Below are positions 17,326 to 24,456 of a stretch of 33,963 nucleotides of DNA, one piece after another. The DNA is from Bradyrhizobium genosp. SA-3. Its GTDB lineage: Bacteria; Pseudomonadota; Alphaproteobacteria; Rhizobiales; Xanthobacteraceae. Under the pieces are notes generated by a model, which saw only the letters and a program-made list of their open reading frames with translations, was not told the DNA's origin and made no database searches. The position numbers and the translations under genes are program-made. Each line of letters opens with the position of its first letter. Positions within the stretch are counted from its first letter, which is position 1. The stretch covers positions 1-33,963 of the forward strand of contig NZ_PSRT01000090.1 of the NCBI RefSeq assembly GCF_004212635.1. Direction: 5' to 3'.

Positions 17326-18197
17326 CCGAACTTCTCCTGCGCCTTCTCGATCTCGAGCGCCTGCTTCAGCGCCTTCAGCACCTGCTCGGCCTGCAGCTTG
17401 TTGAGGTCGCGCGCGGTCTCGACGCTGGAGGCGGCGGCCGAGACCAACGCCTTGCGCAGGCGGCGTCCGTCGAGCCCGTCGGAAGCCTTCACAAACGCGG
17501 GGATCTGACCGTTCAGCCCCGAAAGTTTGGGCCACTGCGAGGCGAGCGTGGTCAGCGTATCGCCAATGATTTCCTGCCGCGCATGCGTGTTCGGCAGACC
17601 GATGTCCTCGACCAGATCGGCACGGGACAGCAGCGCGCGATCCACGGCCTTCGGGAAGTTGGTGGTGGCGATCAGCAACGTGTTGCGGTGTTTGCGCGAG
17701 AGCAGGTCGATGCCGGCCAGCGCCGCGTCGGTCGCGCGATGCGCGTCGACGGGATTGGTTTCGAGGCTCATGCGCTGCCGGTCCGCCGCCAGCGTCTCGA
17801 CCTCGTCGAAAAGCACGATGGTCGGTCCATGCGCGGCGTGTTCCGGGATCAACTGGTCGAAGATCTTCGAGACTTCCTTCTGGCTCTTGCCGTGCGAGGC
17901 GCTACCTAGCGCATGCGGATCGAGCTGGAGGAACTTGACCTTCTTCGGCTTGAGAGCCTCGGCGACCTGATTGGCGAGGCCGCGCGCGAGCGTCGTCTTG
18001 CCGGTGCCGGGCGGCCCGGCGAGCACGATCAGACCGTGGACCGGTACGCGCTCGAACGGGAAGTGCTGGCGGAGCTGGAAGGCGAGAAGTGCCTGCGCGA
18101 CGAGGCGGGTCCGGACGGCGTCGTCCAATTTGATGGCCGACCAGGCGGCGGCGTAGTCCGCATGCGGCAGTTGGGCTTCATCGCTAATGGCGTCCAT
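17322..18197 (-). CDS. cap6: Cap6, TRIP13/Pch2-like AAA+ ATPase of type III CBASS
   Basis: A 291-residue single-domain AAA+ protein. Walker A is GPPGTGKT at 61-68, Walker B ends in the DE at 131-132 (IVLFDEVETLAADR), and a sensor-1 type ATTNF and the arginine-bearing SRADLVED follow. The FDEVE(S/T)LAADR form is characteristic of the TRIP13/Pch2 subgroup. Cap6 opens closed HORMA proteins and so keeps CBASS switched off in the absence of infection. I place the start at the ATG at 18197 because a strong GAGGGGG lies 5 nt upstream; an in-frame ATG at 18218 would put that site inside the coding region. It is the first gene of the five-gene minus-strand operon. Confidence 0.9.
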   Translation of the reverse strand: MDAISDEAQLPHADYAAAWSAIKLDDAVRTRLVAQALLAFQLRQHFPFERVPVHGLIVLAGPPGTGKTTLARGLANQVAEALKPKKVKFLQLDPHALGSASHGKSQKEVSKIFDQLIPEHAAHGPTIVLFDEVETLAADRQRMSLETNPVDAHRATDAALAGIDLLSRKHRNTLLIATTNFPKAVDRALLSRADLVEDIGLPNTHARQEIIGDTLTTLASQWPKLSGLNGQIPAFVKASDGLDGRRLRKALVSAAASSVETARDLNKLQAEQVLKALKQALEIEKAQEKFG

Positions 18198-18234
18198 TTT
18201 GCCCCCTCGGCGGCTCACGACCGAAGTCGTTTTG

Positions 18235-18251
18235 TCGTCCGATGAGGACGA
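18235..18251. promoter_or_regulatory. Inverted repeat TCGTCC-N5-GGACGA, candidate CapH operator O1
   Basis: TCGTCC (18235-18240) and GGACGA (18246-18251) are perfect inverted arms with a 5-nt spacer. The site lies 12-28 bp downstream of the CBASS -10 box, i.e. across the predicted transcription start region. The same arm recurs at the capH promoter. Confidence 0.5.
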
Positions 18252-18262
18252 TGGTAACCATA

Positions 18263-18291
18263 CAGATAAATCGAACGATTGATTATGTCAA
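18263..18291 (-). promoter_or_regulatory. Promoter of the CBASS operon
   Basis: On the minus strand a perfect TTGACA (complement of 18286-18291) is followed after exactly 17 nt by TATCTG (complement of 18263-18268). It points into cap6 about 65 bp away. It overlaps the divergent capH promoter, so occupation by RNA polymerase or repressor should affect both directions. Confidence 0.6.
18269..18280. promoter_or_regulatory. Palindrome AATCG-AA-CGATT inside the CBASS promoter spacer
   Basis: AATCG (18269-18273) and CGATT (18276-18280) are perfect inverted arms with a 2-nt centre. The 12-bp site sits wholly between the -35 and -10 boxes of the CBASS promoter and abuts the capH -35 box. A repressor bound here would block both promoters. 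The binding protein is inferred to be CapH. Confidence 0.5.
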
Positions 18292-18306
18292 GGTCGGCGC
18301 TATAGA
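18279..18306 (+). promoter_or_regulatory. Promoter of capH-capP
   Basis: TTGATT (18279-18284), a 16-nt spacer and TATAGA (18301-18306) form a good sigma70-type promoter about 50 bp upstream of the capH start codon. It overlaps the divergent CBASS -35 element, so the two promoters are physically interlocked. Confidence 0.6.
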
Positions 18307-18307
18307 A

Positions 18308-18327
18308 TCGTCCAGTTGAATCGGACG
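18308..18327. promoter_or_regulatory. Inverted repeat TCGTCC-N9-GGACG, candidate CapH operator O2
   Basis: TCGTCC (18308-18313) and GGACG (18323-18327) are inverted arms identical to those of the site at 18235-18251 but with a 9-nt spacer. The site begins right after the capH -10 box, covering the expected start point, which fits autorepression. Confidence 0.45.
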
Positions 18328-18357
18328 GCCCGATTTCGGGCCTTTGAAGGGCTAAGG

Positions 18358-18681
18358 ATGTCGCTGGCGACGAAGTTGAAGGAGCTGCGGGTCCGCAAGA
18401 AGCAGTCGCTGCAGGATGTCGCGGACGCGATCGGCGCGTCGAAGACGCATGTTTGGGATCTGGAGACCGGGCGGAGCCGCAACCCGTCGGTCGACCTCCT
18501 GACGAAATTGGCCACTCATTTTCAGGTCCGCATCGCCGATCTGGTCGGCGAGAACCCGAACGCGACCGACGAGGACGAGAAGCACGTCGCCTTGTTTCGC
18601 GAACTCAAGCAGCTTTCCGATCCCGACCTCGAGACCATCCGGATTCTGATGCAGCGGCTCAAGGACCCCGATCGAAAGTAG
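18358..18681 (+). CDS. capH: XRE-family transcriptional repressor, CapH-like
   Basis: A 107-residue regulator with one N-terminal helix-turn-helix (about residues 4-60; LKELRVRKKQSLQDVADAIG, then SKTHVWDLETGRSRNPSVDLL) and a helical C-terminal tail suited to dimerisation and cleavage. It is divergent from the CBASS operon and precedes a metallopeptidase by 5 nt, the arrangement described for CapH-CapP, in which CapH represses CBASS and is cleaved by CapP after DNA damage. The ATG at 18358 is preferred; an in-frame start at 18316 would place its codon inside the predicted promoter region. GAAGGG lies 6-11 nt upstream. Phage-type immunity repressor is the alternative, but no prophage genes are nearby. 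Confidence 0.87.
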   Translation: MSLATKLKELRVRKKQSLQDVADAIGASKTHVWDLETGRSRNPSVDLLTKLATHFQVRIADLVGENPNATDEDEKHVALFRELKQLSDPDLETIRILMQRLKDPDRK

Positions 18682-18686
18682 CACCG

Positions 18687-19586
18687 ATGCAGATCTCGCG
18701 TATCGACCTGGCCGACAAGAGCTCGCCCGAGGGACTCGTGATGGCCATCCTCAAGGCCGAGCCGAGTCTGCCCATTCCGGTTCCGATCGAAGAGCTCTGC
18801 AGGCAACTCGACATCATCGAAATCGAGGCGCTCACGACACAGGGCTTCGAAGGCGGTCTGCTGACCGACCGCGAGCGCAGCCGCGGAATCGTCCTCGTCA
18901 GGAACGGCGTGTCGCCGCAGCGCCGCCGGTTCACCATCGGCCACGAGCTCGGACACTTCCTGATGCCCTCGCACGTGCCCGACGAGGAAGGCCGCTTCCT
19001 GTGCTCGCAGCGCGACATGGCGATGCTCAACCCCAAGGAAGGCGACCGTCGCGCGAAAATGGAAGTCGAGGCAAATCGGTTTTCGTCGCTGGTGCTGATG
19101 CCGCCGCCGAGGCTGAGGGCCGAGATCGGCAATCGCGCGCCGAGCATCGAGCACATGCTCGCCCTCGCGACGAAGTTCGACGTGAGCAAGGACGCGATGG
19201 CGCGCGCCTACGCGGAATACCATTCGGCGACGATCGCCTTCGTTGTCGTCCGCGACGGCAAGGTGGGCGCGGTCTACCGCAACAGAACCAGATTTCCCTT
19301 CCTCACCGCGGTGCGCGGCAAGCCGGTTCCGGAGCGGTCGCTGTTCTACCGGAAAGGACTGCGGGTCGGTGTGCCCAGCGACATCGACTCACGCCTGCCC
19401 GACAACTGGATCGACGTCGAACGCGGGCGGCAGGCCCCGACGATGAGCGAACAGGTCTACCTGCAGTCCAACGGCTTCGCGTTGATCATGCTGTGGTACG
19501 AACCCGCGGATGATCCCGATTTCGATGCCGACGGCGAACGGACCGCGAAAGAACGTCTCCAGCATCGGCAGGCGCGGTTTTCCTGA
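18687..19586 (+). CDS. capP: ImmA/IrrE-type zinc metallopeptidase, CapP-like
   Basis: A 299-residue protein with the ImmA/IrrE fold signature: HELGH with H86, E87 and H90, and a downstream E128 in the VEANRF motif as third zinc ligand. C106 (RFLCSQRDM) lies between these motifs, in the place where CapP proteins carry the cysteine proposed to cap the active-site zinc as a switch. The C-terminal 100 residues form a sensor-like domain ending in an AERLQHRQARF-type tail. CapP is reported to respond to single-stranded DNA and cleave CapH, relieving repression. It starts 5 nt after the capH stop, so the two are co-transcribed. The role here is inferred from family and position. Confidence 0.87.
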   Translation: MQISRIDLADKSSPEGLVMAILKAEPSLPIPVPIEELCRQLDIIEIEALTTQGFEGGLLTDRERSRGIVLVRNGVSPQRRRFTIGHELGHFLMPSHVPDEEGRFLCSQRDMAMLNPKEGDRRAKMEVEANRFSSLVLMPPPRLRAEIGNRAPSIEHMLALATKFDVSKDAMARAYAEYHSATIAFVVVRDGKVGAVYRNRTRFPFLTAVRGKPVPERSLFYRKGLRVGVPSDIDSRLPDNWIDVERGRQAPTMSEQVYLQSNGFALIMLWYEPADDPDFDADGERTAKERLQHRQARFS

Positions 19587-19712
19587 ATCTAGTCCGCTCT
19601 TCTGAGCCCGCGAATGCGGCACGGCAGTGGCGAGGCAACCACGAACGCCGCCGCCGTGGGATTGCCTTTATCCTGTAGCACAACTTGGCTGTCCAGAAGT
19701 CGGTGCCGTCGA

Positions 19713-20514
19713 ATGTGCAACGCCGCCAACCACTCGTTCAGTTGCGACTGCGGATTCGGTGGCGACACCGGTGGCGGTGGCCGCCGCTGGGGAAGCGTGG
19801 CCAATTTCACCGCGAACTACGTGCCCCAGTCCTTCGGGTGGGCTCGCGACAACGGCGGTACGGTCGAAAGCTACGTCAATCCCAATGCCCGCTGCCCGGT
19901 CTGCCGGTGCCAGTCTACTTCTACCGAAGTCCCTACAACGGCCGTGTCTTCTTCGACGACATCGGATGGCCTTGGCCGAAACATAGGTGCACGGACAATC
20001 GCCGCGAACCGGAGAGGACAACTAGGGATGGGCTCGCCGACAGGCAGCGACCCGAGCCGCGATGGCGCGATGACGGCTGGAGTGCCCTTCTTTCAGCGCG
20101 GGTCAGCCATGGCGTGGAGCGATCGGGCGTCCGAGGAGATTGGGACGGCCGCTTCGTCGATCTGGCCCTCCCCGCAGGCACCAAGATCGATCGGGAGAGC
20201 CCCGTGCTGATCCGGACGGTTTTCCCGGATCTGCACGAGGTCACGTTTCTCGCCTCCGATCATTCTTTCACCCAGCCGGTCGGTGCCGTGGCGTTCGATC
20301 GGCGTCTGCTTCCCGTGGGGACCAGATCCTGGCATCGGCATCCCGAATGGACGCAACCGCCCTTTACCAGGTCGGACGATTTCTGCTCTGCGATCTCGAC
20401 GATCCCGAAAGCGCCAGGCCTTATCTCGAAGTTGCCTTTGCGGAAGGTAGCTTTGATGCCGCAGTGGACCTGCTCACCCTCGCGCTCTTCAGGTTCAGTC
20501 GGTCTGGCGCCTGA
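19713..20514 (+). pseudogene. Frameshifted zinc-motif protein of unknown function
   Basis: Three frames read in succession give one coherent protein. It begins MCNAANHSFSCDCGFGGDTGGGG, runs to a CPVC motif near 19908, changes frame, continues VYFYRSPYNGRVFFDDIGWPWPKH and on to LLPVG near 20315, then changes frame again at a G4 run into DQILASASRMDATALYQVGRFLL, ending in a helical repeat-like tail (YLEVAFAEGSFDAAVDLL). The cysteines suggest a zinc ribbon and the tail a TPR/Sel1-like repeat. It resembles hypothetical proteins I associate with Bradyrhizobium islands. Two indels make it a pseudogene unless they are sequence errors. Confidence 0.6.
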
Positions 20515-20589
20515 AGGTTGATTTCCTCGATTCGCCAGATCTCTGGCCCGCTCCGTCACATCTCCAGGCGACCGATCGCGGTTCGCTTC

Positions 20590-20609
20590 GCGCTTTGGCG
20601 CCCTTTTTT
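20590..20609 (+). terminator. Possible intrinsic terminator
   Basis: A short GCGC-TTTG-GCGC hairpin (20590-20601) is followed by CC and six Ts (20604-20609), downstream of the frameshifted zinc-motif gene. The stem is only four pairs, so the call is weak. Confidence 0.3.
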
Positions 20610-20657
20610 CCATCAACGACCTAGACATTCATGTTCCCGTTATGTTCCACCTCCACC

Positions 20658-21059
20658 ATGTCCGATCACCCCGCCAGTTGGCGCATGCCGAGCCCAAAAA
20701 TGATGGACAAGATGGCTGCCCAAACTCCCGTCGGCAGAACGCCATCATCGGATCCGGTTGGTCCCGCCGACGCGATGCCGCCCGAATACTTGAACGCCGT
20801 CCTGGACCACGCTTCCGCCGACGCCCGGCCTACCGGCGATCCGGTCCAGAAGCGGAAGCTGGCCGACATCAAACGGCACCTATTACTGGTCGCCTGTCGA
20901 CGCTGCGCCAGGACGGTCGAGATCCAGAAAATCGATGCGGTAAGGCTTTACGGTCCTGGCTCACTGTGGAAGGAGGTCGGCCAGCGATTGCTCGACGACA
21001 CCTGCCGGCAGCGGACCGGCCGCCACGAAGAAGACGGCTGCTGGCCAAGCTACGAATAG
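20658..21059 (+). CDS. Small hypothetical protein with CxxC motif
   Basis: A protein of about 133 residues. The C-terminal half is conserved-looking: KRHLLLVACRRCARTVEIQKIDAVRLYG, then WKEVGQRLLDDTC and TGRHEEDGCWP, with cysteines spaced like a single zinc ribbon (CxxC ... C ... C). I recognise the pattern from rhizobial accessory-region hypotheticals but know no function. The N-terminus is uncertain: in-frame ATGs occur at 20631, 20658 and 20685 and none has a good ribosome binding site. It reads in the same direction as the next two small genes. Confidence 0.6.
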   Translation: MSDHPASWRMPSPKMMDKMAAQTPVGRTPSSDPVGPADAMPPEYLNAVLDHASADARPTGDPVQKRKLADIKRHLLLVACRRCARTVEIQKIDAVRLYGPGSLWKEVGQRLLDDTCRQRTGRHEEDGCWPSYE

Positions 21060-21148
21060 CGTCAGCGAATGGCGCCGAAGTATCACCCCGCGCCGCTGTC
21101 GGGAGGCGACCGCAAGGTGCTCCAAAAGGATTGCATAAGGCGCGGGCG

Positions 21149-21517
21149 ATGACGACCGTGCTGGCGCAGCGGTCTGCGGAACTCCGAGTTGAAGGCGAGA
21201 AGCTGATTCGCCAAGCGGACAAGTTGTCCGCAGAAAGCTGGAACGAGCGGATGTGGGCGGATGGCACGCCCATAGATCCGTCGCCATCGATCGACCTAGC
21301 AATAAACGGCGGCTACCTCTGGCTCGAAATCGAATGCTCTGGCTGCAAGACCCGCCGGGACGTCGACCTTGCAGCCCTCCCCCACCCGCCGACGACCTTT
21401 GTTCACGACTTGGCGGGCCGGCTGCGGTGCAGCAAACGTGCTAAGGCCGGGCGCCGCCCATCAACTACGCTGTTACAATTGGCAGTTCGCCCTCGACACG
21501 ATCTTCCACCGCCGTGA
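21149..21517 (+). CDS. Small hypothetical zinc-ribbon-like protein
   Basis: A 122-residue protein containing CSGCKTRRDVDLAALPHPP and, further on, FVHDLAGRLRCSKRAKAGRRPSTTLLQLA. The family pattern I expect has two CxxC knuckles; here the second reads CSKR, so one presumed zinc ligand is an arginine and the domain may not fold around metal. Function is unknown. A 27-codon frame starting at ATG 21069 ends on a TGA overlapping this ATG and could be an upstream coupled peptide, but I cannot support it as a gene. Confidence 0.5.
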   Translation: MTTVLAQRSAELRVEGEKLIRQADKLSAESWNERMWADGTPIDPSPSIDLAINGGYLWLEIECSGCKTRRDVDLAALPHPPTTFVHDLAGRLRCSKRAKAGRRPSTTLLQLAVRPRHDLPPP

Positions 21518-21545
21518 GGCCATGCAACAAGGCAGATCCATTATC

Positions 21546-22193
21546 ATGTCCGCACCAACGGATCAGGAAAAGGCAACCTTGCACGCGGACGCGCGCAGGC
21601 GTCGCCTCCTTTACTCGCTGAATGACCTGCAGCAGGCCCTTAGTGCGTGCGCGTTCCTTCACGAATGCGATGAGGATGCGAGCTACTCCAAGGTCGATCT
21701 CCGGCGTTTCCGCTGTTTCGAGACCGCGCTCGTTGTCGCGTACACCAGACCGTTTACCCAGTCACGGGGCGGGACGATGCCACTCTCCATGAAGATGGTG
21801 GGCCTGGCGCTTTCCGACGAAAAGCGGGCACTGCACGCGCGACTGGTCGAAATGCGCAACACGATCATGGCCCATTCGGACGAGGAGATGATGCGCATGA
21901 CGACGGAGCCCTTCAACGTATCGGCAGGGGACGGCGAACCGCCGATGTATCTGATCCAGACCGTATTTGACGAAGGCATCACTCTGATGGGGAAACTGCT
22001 CTTCGAAACCAACGAACTGTTGCACGAAGTCTACCAGGCGATCGCTCACACGCTTTTCAAGGAACTGCAAGCGAAGCCGGATTCGTTCGCACTCAGAATC
22101 GATAGCGAAGCGGCGAGAGCCGCGCGAAACATGGGTTCCCTATCCGTCGCAACGCGTGGCGATCAGTTCGAGCGTAGCGAAGATTCGGAATAG
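21546..22193 (+). CDS. Hypothetical HEPN-like protein
   Basis: A 215-residue, largely helical protein. A central RNTIMAH motif (R104 to H110, Rx5H) followed by SDEE resembles the catalytic motif and surroundings of HEPN proteins, in particular the AbiU2-like group, where the pattern is RN-x-(K)xxAHSD. HEPN proteins are often RNases in toxin or abortive-infection systems. No cognate antitoxin is evident next to it. ATG 21546 starts MSAPTDQEK; an in-frame ATG lies upstream at 21522 and the frame is open to 21369, but without a better start. It ends 12 nt before the HMCES gene and could be co-transcribed with it. HEPN membership rests on one motif and helical content, so it is tentative. Confidence 0.55.
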   Translation: MSAPTDQEKATLHADARRRRLLYSLNDLQQALSACAFLHECDEDASYSKVDLRRFRCFETALVVAYTRPFTQSRGGTMPLSMKMVGLALSDEKRALHARLVEMRNTIMAHSDEEMMRMTTEPFNVSAGDGEPPMYLIQTVFDEGITLMGKLLFETNELLHEVYQAIAHTLFKELQAKPDSFALRIDSEAARAARNMGSLSVATRGDQFERSEDSE

Positions 22194-22205
22194 GACTGCA
22201 GGTTC

Positions 22206-22934
22206 ATGTGCAATCTTTACAGCATGACCAAGAACGTTGACGCGATCCGGCGCCTGTTCAATGCGCTCAACAGCAACGTCGGCAACCTGCCGTCGATGCC
22301 CGGCATTTTCCCCCACTATCCTGCACCGATCGTGCGCAATGACGCCGAGATACGAGAGATCGTCATTGCACGCTGGGGCATGCCCTCGTCACAGCGCGCG
22401 CTGATGGACGCGACGAAGAAGCGAGCCGACAAACTGCAGGCCAAAGGCAAGGAGGTCGACTTCAAGGGGCTCCTCCGGATGGAGCCAGATTCCGGAATCA
22501 CCAACATCCGCACCGTCTCAAGCGCACACTGGAAACGATGGCTCGGGACGGAGCATCGCTGCCTTGTGCCGTTCATCTCGTTCAGCGAGTACGACACCGT
22601 GGACGGCAAGAACGTGCCGGTCTGGTTCGCTCCCGACGAAAGCCGACCCCTGCTCGCCTTTGCGGGCCTCTGGACGAATTGGACCAGTGTGCGGAAGGCC
22701 AAGGAAGGCGAAGTCACCGCCGACATCTACGCATTCCTGACGACGGAGCCGAACGTGGAAGTGAAGCGCGTGCATCCGAAGGCGATGCCGGTCATCCTGA
22801 CGACCGCGGACGAATACGACGTCTGGCTGCGCGCGCCGTGGGACGAGGCCAAGCGGCTGCAGCGGCCGCTGCCGGACGGCGCTTTGAAAATCGTAGCGAC
22901 CGGCGAGAAGGAGGATCCGGCACCGCTTGCTTAG
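22206..22934 (+). CDS. SOS response-associated peptidase, YedK/HMCES family
   Basis: A 242-residue SRAP-domain protein. The initiator methionine is followed directly by the catalytic Cys2 (MCNLYSM), with N100 (TNIRTVSS), E128 (ISFSEYD) and H190 (VHPKAMPVIL) in the family positions. HMCES/YedK proteins covalently crosslink to abasic sites in single-stranded DNA through Cys2 and protect them from error-prone processing. Accessory copies are common on mobile islands and prophages. It ends with a 4-bp overlap against the convergent higA gene. The gene looks intact, with all catalytic residues present. Confidence 0.9.
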   Translation: MCNLYSMTKNVDAIRRLFNALNSNVGNLPSMPGIFPHYPAPIVRNDAEIREIVIARWGMPSSQRALMDATKKRADKLQAKGKEVDFKGLLRMEPDSGITNIRTVSSAHWKRWLGTEHRCLVPFISFSEYDTVDGKNVPVWFAPDESRPLLAFAGLWTNWTSVRKAKEGEVTADIYAFLTTEPNVEVKRVHPKAMPVILTTADEYDVWLRAPWDEAKRLQRPLPDGALKIVATGEKEDPAPLA

Positions 22935-23239
22935 GCGGGCATTTCCGTAGCCGGGAGAAGACAGCGAACCGCATCGGCCGCGCCCGCGAGCTTCTTCTCG
23001 GCGTCGAACAGATCGACCGCCGTCTGCAGGTTCATCCATAGTTTGGCCGACGTGCCGAGCGCCTTGCTCAACAGGATCGCGGTCTCCGCGGTGATCGCCC
23101 GTTTGCCGTTGACGATCTCGTTGACGCGAAAGCGCGATACGCCCATCGCCTCGGCAAGTTCCTCCTGAGTGATCACGCAAGGGGTGAGGAACTCCTCGCG
23201 GAGCACCTCACCCGGACTGGTCGGTCGTCGTTCCGTCAT
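22931..23239 (-). CDS. higA: HigA-family antitoxin
   Basis: A 102-residue addiction-module antitoxin with the N-terminal SPGEVLREEFLTP motif and a helix-turn-helix of the HigA type (about 24-60, TQEELAEAMGVSRFRVNEIVNGKR, then TAETAILLSKALGTSAKLWMNLQ). It neutralises HigB and represses its own operon. The ATG at 23239 follows the toxin stop by 16 nt, giving the usual toxin-first order for higBA. The extra C-terminal tail after the HTH domain (LFDAEKKLAGAADAVRCLL) is normal for the longer HigA variants. Confidence 0.88.
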   Translation of the reverse strand: MTERRPTSPGEVLREEFLTPCVITQEELAEAMGVSRFRVNEIVNGKRAITAETAILLSKALGTSAKLWMNLQTAVDLFDAEKKLAGAADAVRCLLPATEMPA

Positions 23240-23255
23240 ATTGGCCTCGATCGTC

Positions 23256-23534
23256 TTAGCCCGTGTCTTCGAGCGCGATGTTGACGGCCTTTTCAAGCTG
23301 CCATTGGAAGGTGATCCACCATTGGCCCTCTGTGTTGCAGCAGAAGGTGGGCGGCGCGGTGTTGCGGCGCTTCGCGATACGTCCCCTGCCCGCGATGCGA
23401 CAGTCCTCCAACCGCGCGGCTGCGAGCAGGATGTCGATCTGCCTGGCGGCTCGACGTGCGACGCTTTCGGGCACATCCGTCCGGTGCCGGCCATGGAAAA
23501 CGTCTTCGGTTCGCTCGTCGGCGAACGTGTTCAT
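23256..23534 (-). CDS. higB: HigB-family toxin (RelE superfamily)
   Basis: A 92-residue protein aligned by eye to HigB: an initial FADERTEDVFHGR stretch, ARRAARQIDILLAAARLEDCRI, then WWITFQWQ near the C-terminus where HigB toxins have QWRICFRW. HigB is a ribosome-dependent mRNA interferase. The usual HigB motif LKG/N between the halves is poorly conserved (GRGRIAKRRNTAPPTFCC) and the QWRI arginine is replaced (QWWI), so activity may be reduced. The start at 23534 has an excellent GAGGAG 8 nt upstream. Partnership with the adjacent higA is clear. Confidence 0.75.
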   Translation of the reverse strand: MNTFADERTEDVFHGRHRTDVPESVARRAARQIDILLAAARLEDCRIAGRGRIAKRRNTAPPTFCCNTEGQWWITFQWQLEKAVNIALEDTG

Positions 23535-23545
23535 GGTACTTCTCC

Positions 23546-24252
23546 TCAAGAATCGGAATCGATGCTGGATTGGACGAGCACGTCGTCCAGTTCGGCTCGA
23601 TCCCGGGAGGAGAAATTCCGGTCCTTACTCGGTAGCGATGAATCGCGACGCGCACCGCGTCATTGCAGCGCAGGTAGGCGCGGGTCCGCCTGAAGACGAA
23701 CCTTTGAATGCGGCGGACGCGCTTTTGGATGGCCTGCTTGACCACCGACTCGATGCGCCGGACATCCGTCTCGGACAGGTGCACATGCGCAATCTCATGA
23801 CACAGATGGAAGAGAAACTCCGGATCCGGGAAAGTGTAATCTTGGACATCGTGATTTCCGTCGACGATGACCGGGCCCGGCAAGAGGCTCTTCCAGAGAT
23901 CGGCGACCTCTTCGCGGATGGCCTCGATCTGCTTTCGCGATATGTATGCTTCGTCGATGCGCGCGCGATCCTGCCAGAACGGCGCGCCCGCAGCGCGGCC
24001 GGTCTCGCGGACTTTCGCCTGTTCGGTCAGCAGCAGCGACGCCGGCTTGATGTCGCGATGACTAAGGGTCGACCAGAAGCGCTTCTGCTTGAGGTTCTCG
24101 TCTTCGGTCAGCGCCGAGACGAGCCGCGCCACTTCAGCAGCGTGCCGATGGTGGAAGCTGAAGAATACGGCAGCCTTCGTCATCGGCTCGAAGACCTTGG
24201 TCTCCGCACCGAGAACGGCCTCCCTCGACTCAGGCTGCAGCTTGAATGCCAT
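23546..24252 (-). pseudogene. Hypothetical HExxH protein, probably frameshifted near its 3' end
   Basis: The frame from ATG 24252 (MAFKLQPES; ATG 24282 also possible) encodes about 210 residues of well-composed protein, including LFHLCHEIAHVHLSE with a HExxH zinc-peptidase motif. The same frame then runs on across higB, which is implausible. One base shift near 23620 gives a natural ending, FSSRDRAELDDVLVQSSIDSDS, with its TGA at 23546-23548 touching the higB ribosome binding site. I therefore read it as a gene directly upstream of higBA, broken by a single indel. Function unknown; HExxH alone does not prove a peptidase. Confidence 0.5.
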
Positions 24253-24456
24253 GGTTCCAATATGACACACAGCGCGTGACATTACAAGGCCTTTTTGAAG
24301 GCTTCTCGGAATTTTGTATGGAATCCGCCCGTTTAGCGAGGAGGAGCAGCCGCTCCGAAGCCCGCAGCAGGGCGTGTGTCGCTCCCGCGCACGGATCTCA
24401 CCCACGTCCGGAGAAGGGCGGCGCGAAGCCGCCCCCGTCGCGGCGGCGCCAGCAGG

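Noticed and set aside
18316..18357. Earlier in-frame ATG for capH at 18316
   Set aside because: It would add 14 residues not belonging to the HTH fold and place the start inside the presumed operator just after the -10 box.
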